Assembly: GCA_034436045.1 (NCBI GenBank)
Contig: DAOTVZ010000160.1
Location: forward strand, 1-18,697
DNA from: H111-94 sp034436045
GTDB taxonomy: Bacteria > Chloroflexota > Ktedonobacteria > Ktedonobacterales > Ktedonobacteraceae
DNA: 18,697 nucleotides
Reading direction: 5' to 3'
Below the pieces are notes generated by a model. It did no database searches, was not told the DNA's origin, and saw only the letters and a list, made by a program, of their open reading frames with translations. The position numbers and the translations under genes are program-made. Below, one piece after another: positions 7,484-12,855 of the stretch. The stretch's first letter is position 1. The number at the start of each line of letters is the position of its first letter.

Positions 7484-8281
7484 TCACTGTCCCGTGTATT
7501 TTGCCTGCCGCTTCTCCAAAAAAGCTGCCACCCCCTCGCGGTGATCTGCTGTGGCAATGGCCTGATCTTGCAGTTGCCCCTCTAGCTTTAGCGATTCCTC
7601 GTAAGACAGGTTCATCGACGTGTAGAGCAGTTCTTTGATCAAGCCATAGGTGCGCGTCGGGCCGCTGGCGAGACGGCGAGCGAAGGCAGCTACCGTATTG
7701 TCGAACTCATCGACCGGTACACACTTCGTCACCAGACCAATGCGCTCGGCTTCGGGTCCACTCACCTCGTCGGCCAATAGGGCCATGTCCAGCGCACGCC
7801 CCAGCCCGATCAGGCGCGGTAAAAGATAGCCGCCGCCGCCATCGGGCACCAGTCCGATGCGTGCAAAGGCTTCAAGGAAGCGCGCGTTATCTGCCGCAAT
7901 ACGAATATCGCAGGCCAGGGCAATATTACATGAAATACCTGCCGCTACGCCACGAATGGCGGCAATGATCGGTTTCGGCATTGAGCGCATGGTCTTTATC
8001 AGCCGGTGATACTTTGCAAGATGTGCGCTCACCCGTACCGGCTTGTCATCGGAGCGCACGGTGGAGAATGCATTCAGGTCCTGTCCTGCTCCAAAGGCGC
8101 GGCCTGCGCCCGTGAGAACCACACAGCGTATCTGCGCATCCTGTGCGGCGGTCTCCATCGCCTCCGTAAGTTCCGCAAGCATGGGGTCATTGAAGGCGTT
8201 CAAGACCTCCGGGCGATTCATCGTAATCGTGAGAACACCTTCGTCCTGTTGGGTGAGCAGATACTGGAAGTCGGTTCGCAT
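7484..8281 (-). CDS. Enoyl-CoA hydratase/isomerase family protein, PaaG-like
   Basis: 265 residues from the ATG at 8281, chosen over an ATG 21 bases upstream because AGGAGG lies five bases before it. The crotonase fold is clear: TMNRPEVLNAF (20-30), first oxyanion-hole segment GAGRAFGAGQDLNAF (58-72), second one GVAAGISCNIALACDIRIA (111-129), then LVPDGGGGYLLPRLIG (144-159). The PD-G-G block and the GAGQDL segment are typical of the PaaG/1,2-epoxyphenylacetyl-CoA isomerase subgroup, in which the Asp of that block is catalytic. No other phenylacetate genes are present, so a general acyl-CoA hydratase or isomerase role in fatty-acid or aromatic breakdown is equally possible. It starts 56 bases after the holB stop and likely shares its transcript. 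Confidence 0.88.
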   Translation of the reverse strand: MRTDFQYLLTQQDEGVLTITMNRPEVLNAFNDPMLAELTEAMETAAQDAQIRCVVLTGAGRAFGAGQDLNAFSTVRSDDKPVRVSAHLAKYHRLIKTMRSMPKPIIAAIRGVAAGISCNIALACDIRIAADNARFLEAFARIGLVPDGGGGYLLPRLIGLGRALDMALLADEVSGPEAERIGLVTKCVPVDEFDNTVAAFARRLASGPTRTYGLIKELLYTSMNLSYEESLKLEGQLQDQAIATADHREGVAAFLEKRQAKYTGQ

Positions 8282-8336
8282 CGAACCCTCCTCTTTCTTC
8301 ATTCATATAGGGATAAAGATCACAAACGGCTGTCAC

Positions 8337-9365
8337 TCACGCTTTCAGCGTCGGTACATCCAGCATGAGAACCTCAAGCGCGACACGTGTATTCACATTT
8401 TGCTCTATAGACTCCATTGTTTGCAAGATGGCGCGTACCATGCGTTCGGCTTCGGCAGAGCCGAGCTTTGCCGCCTGCGCTTTGAGTAACGCGCGCATAT
8501 CGACGTTGGCGGTGAGGTCAAGACAGCCATTAGACGCCAGCATCAGGTCGCGCCACCAGAGTAGCCAGAGTTCCAGTGTCTCCTGCACCTTCGCAGCATC
8601 GGTGCTGAGACGCTGTGCCAGCTCGAAACGCTGGACGCGACCGGTGGAGGGGATTTTCGCCAGCACTTCCAGTTGCGCCTTGCGCTCGTCCAGCAGGTCT
8701 TCATTCTCCACGGCCTGAATGGCCCAGCCCATGCGCCCGGCGGCGAGGGCGGCGATCAGTTCGGCCTCCTTCGGCTCAACCTCCCATTGCTGCACGAGCG
8801 CGGAGCGAATCTGCTCGGTGGTTAGCAACTGCATCGGTATCTGCTGCACGCGCGAGATCACGGTTGGCAACAGCAACCCGGCGTCCGGCACAGTTAGGAG
8901 GAGGATGACATCCGGCTCCGGTTCCTCCAGCGTCTTCAGCAGGCAGTTCGCGGCCTGCGAGTTCATCTCGTGCGCATTCAGGATGATAAAGATATTGCGC
9001 CGCCCTTCGAGCGTGCGACGGGCCGAGTCGTTTTGCAAGGCGCGAATCTGTTCTATAAGGATGTTTTGTTTATCGGCGGCCTTGCTAATAATATGCACAT
9101 CGGGGTGGTTGCCGTGACGCACCTTGCGACAGGCCAGACAGGTGTTGCAGGGGTCGGCGGGTGCGACTGTGGGGTCGGCCCCACCTGTACAGAGTAGCGT
9201 CTGCGCGAAGCGTTGCGCCAGCAGAGTTTTGCCGATATGCTGTGGCCCCGTGAATAGATAGGCATGGCGCACCTGTTGCGCGAGCAGTGCGCGGCGCAAC
9301 ATATCAATGGCATGAGTATGACCGATGATGTCCCAGCGCGAAGGACGTGTCTCTTGGGTTTGCAT
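8337..9365 (-). CDS. holB: DNA polymerase III clamp-loader subunit delta prime
   Basis: 342 residues, AAA+ clamp-loader architecture. Residues 11-60 hold WDIIGHTHAI and a Walker-A-like loop GPQHIGKT (40-47). Zinc ligands fit the delta prime pattern: C59, then C73, C76, C79 (CNTCLACR). The segment LNAHEMNSQAANCLLKTLEEPEPD (about 129-152) is characteristic of the family. The SRC sensor motif is SRV here (171-173), and the Walker B acidic position is Asn (N130), consistent with delta prime often lacking ATPase activity. The C-terminal helical collar follows. In the clamp loader it acts as the rigid stator helping load the beta sliding clamp. A promoter sits so close upstream that the message may begin at the start codon. 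Confidence 0.93.
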   Translation of the reverse strand: MQTQETRPSRWDIIGHTHAIDMLRRALLAQQVRHAYLFTGPQHIGKTLLAQRFAQTLLCTGGADPTVAPADPCNTCLACRKVRHGNHPDVHIISKAADKQNILIEQIRALQNDSARRTLEGRRNIFIILNAHEMNSQAANCLLKTLEEPEPDVILLLTVPDAGLLLPTVISRVQQIPMQLLTTEQIRSALVQQWEVEPKEAELIAALAAGRMGWAIQAVENEDLLDERKAQLEVLAKIPSTGRVQRFELAQRLSTDAAKVQETLELWLLWWRDLMLASNGCLDLTANVDMRALLKAQAAKLGSAEAERMVRAILQTMESIEQNVNTRVALEVLMLDVPTLKA

Positions 9366-9371
9366 GCCCCA

Positions 9372-9400
9372 ATGGTAACAGAAAGTCGCAGAGTCGTCAA
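9372..9400 (-). promoter_or_regulatory. Promoter of holB, possibly giving a leaderless message
   Basis: On the minus strand TTGACG (9400-9395), a 17-base spacer and TACCAT (9377-9372). Normal spacing puts the transcription start at about 9366-9365, the first base of the holB start codon, and no Shine-Dalgarno sequence at a usable distance precedes that ATG. Confidence 0.5.
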
Positions 9401-9405
9401 TTTTT

Positions 9406-9435
9406 TTGTGTGAACAGCCACTTTCGTGTTATACT
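9406..9435 (+). promoter_or_regulatory. Extended -10 promoter upstream of the sigma/anti-sigma operon
   Basis: TTGTGT (9406-9411), 18-base spacer, TATACT (9430-9435) preceded by TGT, an extended -10. It is divergent from the holB promoter, the two -35 regions lying side by side. Transcription from here would leave a leader of more than 200 bases before the sigma factor start. It resembles a housekeeping-type promoter, not an obvious ECF-type one. Confidence 0.5.
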
Positions 9436-9492
9436 ACCTGTGTTATCTATCTTTGTCATGCCCACAAGAGGCAGCAGTTTACGACGCCATCT

Positions 9493-9536
9493 CCTGATCA
9501 GGCAAAAAAAGTAACATGACTATCTTCCTTATAGTC
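9493..9536. promoter_or_regulatory. Two dyads in the leader of the sigma/anti-sigma operon
   Basis: A perfect 10-base palindrome CCTGATCAGG (9493-9502) is followed by a run of A, then GACTAT (9518-9523) pairs with ATAGTC (9531-9536) across a 7-base loop. They lie in the 220-base leader between the promoter at 9406-9435 and the sigma gene. They could be an operator and a small hairpin; I see no T-run to make either a terminator. The rest of 9441-9658 holds nothing I can name. Confidence 0.3.
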
Positions 9537-9658
9537 TCTCATATCACAGCATAACGATGGCAGATGTGCTATGCTAAAAGAGAAAGGAAAGTCATCAGGA
9601 TGGTGGCGTGGTTGTTTTATACGTCTTCATTATATATTCATTAAGGCAGATGTAACCG

Positions 9659-10486
9659 ATGGATACCTCTATCCGTTTCTACAATACGAATAGCAAGATA
9701 GGTTCCTCGCCCGCGCAGGAACCTGGACATTATGCACACGTTCCCTTGCCAGCGGATGAGGGTAGTCGCAATACAATCGAGCAAAATCATGTCGCAGGGT
9801 CTGAAGGGGAGATTGAGGTAAGCGCGCTTACGCCCCGCGAGCAGGAGCAGGCGCAACAGGTTGATGTAGCCGATTTTGAAGCGATTTTCTTACGCTATCA
9901 AGTGCCTATTACGAATTTCATCTATCACTTAATTGGCAACCGGGAACAGGCCTATGATCTTGCACAAGATGTGTTTGTCAAGGCATATAAGGCACTGTTG
10001 AGCGGCACGGTAGTGCAGCCGGGGGCGTTATCGGCGTGGCTCTATCGTATCGCGGCCAACACAACCACCGATACCTTGCGCCGACGGCGCTTAATCTCGT
10101 GGTTGCCGTTGTCGCTCTTCAACGACGACCGTGGTATCGGTGCCGGTGTGGTCTCAGACTCAGGAGGAAGCGCAGGCGAGTCATTCAATACAACAGGTGA
10201 GGAGCATGAGGCTAGAGGTGGTTCGATCACCACGCTCTATGAGCGTGGCGGCTACGACGGTGGGCGTTTTGAGGGTAGGGTGGCAGACCGTGAGATCGTG
10301 GAACGCATTTTCAAGCAGCTTCCTCAAAAATATGCCATTTGTTTATGGCTTTATGAAAACGATGGCCTCTCATGCGCGGAGATCGCCGAGGTGCTAAATA
10401 TCAGTTCATCAGCAGTAAAAATGCGATTAATGCGCGCACGGGAACGTTTCATAGAGTTGTATCATAAAGAGGTCGGTGAAGATTGA
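9659..10486 (+). CDS. ECF-type sigma factor (sigma-70 family)
   Basis: 275 residues, longer than a minimal ECF sigma factor. Region 2 spans about 73-142: FEAIFLRYQVPITNFIYHLI, the -10 recognition helix DLAQDVFVKAYKAL (100-113), and AWLYRIAANTTTDTLRRRR. Region 4 spans about 210-269: REIVERIFKQLPQKYAICLWL, then the HTH LSCAEIAEVLNISSSAVKMRLMRARERF. Unusual are a 70-residue polar N-terminal extension and a roughly 60-residue Gly/Ser/Glu-rich linker (about 152-209) between the two domains. It overlaps the anti-sigma gene by four bases (TTGA), so the pair is translationally coupled and the sigma factor is presumably held inactive at the membrane until a signal arrives. The ATG at 9659 has only a weak ribosome site (AAGG). 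Confidence 0.9.
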   Translation: MDTSIRFYNTNSKIGSSPAQEPGHYAHVPLPADEGSRNTIEQNHVAGSEGEIEVSALTPREQEQAQQVDVADFEAIFLRYQVPITNFIYHLIGNREQAYDLAQDVFVKAYKALLSGTVVQPGALSAWLYRIAANTTTDTLRRRRLISWLPLSLFNDDRGIGAGVVSDSGGSAGESFNTTGEEHEARGGSITTLYERGGYDGGRFEGRVADREIVERIFKQLPQKYAICLWLYENDGLSCAEIAEVLNISSSAVKMRLMRARERFIELYHKEVGED

Positions 10487-12378
10487 ACTGTAGTCAGGCA
10501 CGGATACTGCTCTCCGCCTATGGAGACACGAGTAATAAGGGCAGTACAATAGAACTCGATGCGCACCTGGAGCAATGTGCGTCGTGTCGGGCCTTTCTGG
10601 CCCAAAGTAATTTCGTGGGGGAGCAGATACGCTCGCTTCCCACCATCGAGCCACATCCCCAGGCATATCAGCGTTTGATGCAGACCCTGGCGCAGGAGCA
10701 TGCGCGTTTCTTGCAGCATGCTAGCGGGTCGGCTGTCCCGACTCCTAACTTCCTGAAGCCATATCTCAAGGAACCGGAAGTGGTAGCCCAGGCCAATGAC
10801 CCTCTTGCGGTCTTCTCCACCGCCGAAACCGGCCCCTTGCCGGTCATTCGCAGCAAACGTCGCAAAAGTTTTATACCGTCACAATATTCCATCATTGCAA
10901 TAGCGGCGGCCTTTCTACTCGTCATCATGGCCAGTGGCCTGATTTCACTATTGGTATTGACCAATCATAATCCAAAGGGCGTAACGGTCAACACCGGCCA
11001 GAACTCAGGAGTTTCAATCAATCAACAATCGCTGGTAGAGGTGGCGAACTATCAGACATCGACTGCCTATGACCACGTTGCCAGCGCGCTCGGCGATAAT
11101 CACTCTATCTACTACACAGCCTATAACAACGATACGCAAGATTGGATGCTCGAACAGCTTGATCTTAAAACGGGTAGAAGCGAGGCGTTACTTCCCAGCG
11201 CGAGCAGCAGCGAATTGATCTTGTTAGGTTACTCTCACGGCTGGCTGGTCTGGCTCCAGCTCGATCCGTCCAAACCACTTGTATTGAAACATACCTATAC
11301 GAATGGCATGGAGATCACCACCCGTACCTGGAGCCTGCATGCTCTACAAACAGGCGTCTCATCGCAGACACCCTTAGTGGCTCCCAGTCCTATTACCCTG
11401 TTATCCGGCACCTTTAATGATAGCACGGCCCCCTTATGGGTCCACACTCCCGTGCAGGGCATCTGGTTCACCAACAAAGCCTTGCTGGTTGCAACGGTTG
11501 ATCAGCAGGGTACTTCACGCTTGCTGTCCATCCATTTGCCCACGACGGCGCAGGATAAGCTGCAAACCACAGAAATTGCCGCTGTGTCTAATGGGCATAT
11601 TCTGACCTCACCCACCGCAACCCAGGATGGCAGCGAGATTCTCTGGTCAGAAGAGTGGCAGGACACCAATGGTACGTTGCATAGTGACATCTGGCAGCAA
11701 CAAACTCTGCAAACCAGACCTGCCAATATTCCCTGGCAGCCGAAAACCATCACGTTTACCAGCCTGCTCTTTGGCGATGGTATGTCCTTCGAACCGCAGA
11801 TCGTCAATAATACGCTATTCTTCTTGAGTACAAACTCGAATAGCGTCAATGGTGGCTCGGCAAGCCTCGGCGCAGCCGACAGTACCTCTAGTGTGGTCGG
11901 TAGTCTGCAAGGGACTACGCCAACGGCCTCGTCTGTGCCGACCGTCACGCCCACGCCCAACACAGCGACGAATCCGACGGCAGCGCGTGGCCCGATCCCT
12001 CAGCAGAATTCCACCATCTATGTGCCACCTGCTGACGTAAGCGTTCAAGGTGTTGTTCTTGCCTTGCCACTCAACGGCAGTGCTACCGCGCCAACTGCTC
12101 TGACCAACACGGCTCAGGCCTTTAGCTTGCAAGCGGGGGCCGACTTCTTGCTCTGGCAAACCGCCAGCGGCTACCAGATGTACGATACGACGGCTGATGC
12201 GCCGATCAAAGTGGGAACAAGCGCCAATGGTGCGCTCTTCCTGGCCGTGAGTGGGCACACCGCAGTCTGGCTCAACAGCCCGGACAGCAACCCGCCAACG
12301 ACAGGCAAAGGTTCCGTCGGCAATACCGTCAGTTTCAGCACCTTTAACTGGCCAACCAGTACGCAAACGACTCCGTAA
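10483..12378 (+). CDS. Membrane anti-sigma factor with zinc-finger N-terminus and large extracytoplasmic domain
   Basis: 631 residues starting at a TTG that overlaps the sigma stop. Residues 1-40 are a zf-HC2/ZAS anti-sigma finger: C3, H28, C32, C35 in the H-x3-C-x2-C arrangement, with the helix SQARILLSAYGD. A basic stop-transfer stretch RSKRRKSF (123-130) leads into one membrane span at about 135-160. The remaining 470 residues lie outside the cell. Up to about 455 they form repeating strand-rich units with many Trp, reminiscent of a beta-propeller (for example GWLVWLQLD); about 455-515 is a Ser/Thr/Pro-rich spacer, and more strands follow. The external part probably senses a surface or envelope signal. 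No protease site is identifiable. Confidence 0.85.
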   Translation: MNCSQARILLSAYGDTSNKGSTIELDAHLEQCASCRAFLAQSNFVGEQIRSLPTIEPHPQAYQRLMQTLAQEHARFLQHASGSAVPTPNFLKPYLKEPEVVAQANDPLAVFSTAETGPLPVIRSKRRKSFIPSQYSIIAIAAAFLLVIMASGLISLLVLTNHNPKGVTVNTGQNSGVSINQQSLVEVANYQTSTAYDHVASALGDNHSIYYTAYNNDTQDWMLEQLDLKTGRSEALLPSASSSELILLGYSHGWLVWLQLDPSKPLVLKHTYTNGMEITTRTWSLHALQTGVSSQTPLVAPSPITLLSGTFNDSTAPLWVHTPVQGIWFTNKALLVATVDQQGTSRLLSIHLPTTAQDKLQTTEIAAVSNGHILTSPTATQDGSEILWSEEWQDTNGTLHSDIWQQQTLQTRPANIPWQPKTITFTSLLFGDGMSFEPQIVNNTLFFLSTNSNSVNGGSASLGAADSTSSVVGSLQGTTPTASSVPTVTPTPNTATNPTAARGPIPQQNSTIYVPPADVSVQGVVLALPLNGSATAPTALTNTAQAFSLQAGADFLLWQTASGYQMYDTTADAPIKVGTSANGALFLAVSGHTAVWLNSPDSNPPTTGKGSVGNTVSFSTFNWPTSTQTTP

Positions 12379-12381
12379 GAG

Positions 12382-12434
12382 GGCTTGAGACCCACAAGGG
12401 GTTTCGCTTCAGGTGGCGAGGTGGGTCTCAAGCC
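12382..12434. terminator. 14-bp perfect inverted repeat between convergent genes
   Basis: GGCTTGAGACCCAC (12382-12395) and GTGGGTCTCAAGCC (12421-12434) match perfectly around a 25-base loop. It begins four bases after the anti-sigma stop and faces the small membrane protein gene coming from the other side, so it could serve both genes. Neither side carries a T-run, so it may be a factor-assisted terminator or a 3' protective structure. Confidence 0.6.
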
Positions 12435-12461
12435 AACGGCTCTCAGACCCCAGGTCTTCAG

Positions 12462-12725
12462 CTAGATATTTTTCTTCTGATGGCTATAGTGACCGTTTTG
12501 CTTGGCACGTGCCTGCTGATCGAGTAGCGCGGGATCATCGGTTTCTAGCATCGGGTCTTCAAGCAGATCAGCAGGGTGGGGTTTCAATGGCACCCAGGTT
12601 TCCCGTTCGGCAGGTTTTTTTCTCATCCGCGTTCGTGTTCGTTGCGTCATTATAAAGACGATCCAGGCAATAATTAAAATAGCAGTGATAACACCGATAT
12701 ACGTAATAGCTACTATTGAATTCAT
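12462..12725 (-). CDS. Small single-span membrane protein, unknown function
   Basis: 87 residues from the ATG at 12725, chosen because GAGGG sits just upstream, whereas the longer form adds 15 residues lacking a ribosome site and starting inside the -10 region. One strong membrane span (AITYIGVITAILIIAWIVFIM, about residues 6-26) is followed by a very basic stop-transfer stretch (TQRTRTRMRKKP) and a polar, acidic then basic tail, placing the tail in the cytoplasm. I do not recognise the family. It lies downstream of the pseudokinase-Rieske gene but has its own promoter, and a strong terminator separates the two. Confidence 0.7.
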   Translation of the reverse strand: MNSIVAITYIGVITAILIIAWIVFIMTQRTRTRMRKKPAERETWVPLKPHPADLLEDPMLETDDPALLDQQARAKQNGHYSHQKKNI

Positions 12726-12768
12726 GCCCTCTGCTTTCAAAGCTATCCGAACAATCACAGATGGCCTC

Positions 12769-12798
12769 ATTGTATTAATAGCATGAGGAAAGTGTCAA
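12769..12798 (-). promoter_or_regulatory. Promoter of the small single-span membrane protein
   Basis: On the minus strand, consensus TTGACA (12798-12793), 18-base spacer, TACAAT (12774-12769). The transcript would start near 12762, giving a leader of about 35 bases before the ATG at 12725. Confidence 0.65.
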
Positions 12799-12804
12799 GA
12801 GAGC

Positions 12805-12844
12805 AAGGCAAAAAATCATAGCGAGCAGGATACTCCTGCTCGCT
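12805..12844 (-). terminator. Rho-independent terminator of the pseudokinase-Rieske gene
   Basis: AGCGAGCAGGA (12820-12830) and TCCTGCTCGCT (12834-12844) form an 11-bp GC-rich stem with a 3-base loop. Read on the minus strand, the stem is followed within four bases by a run of six T (plus-strand A at 12810-12815). This is a textbook intrinsic terminator, placed about 11 bases after the stop codon. Confidence 0.9.
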
Positions 12845-12855
12845 AATAGTGTGTA

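Noticed and set aside
11815..12366. 183-codon minus-strand frame opposite the anti-sigma gene
   Set aside because: Arg/Gly/Trp-rich, no domain, and it covers the Ser/Thr/Pro-rich spacer of the real gene; a shadow of biased codons.
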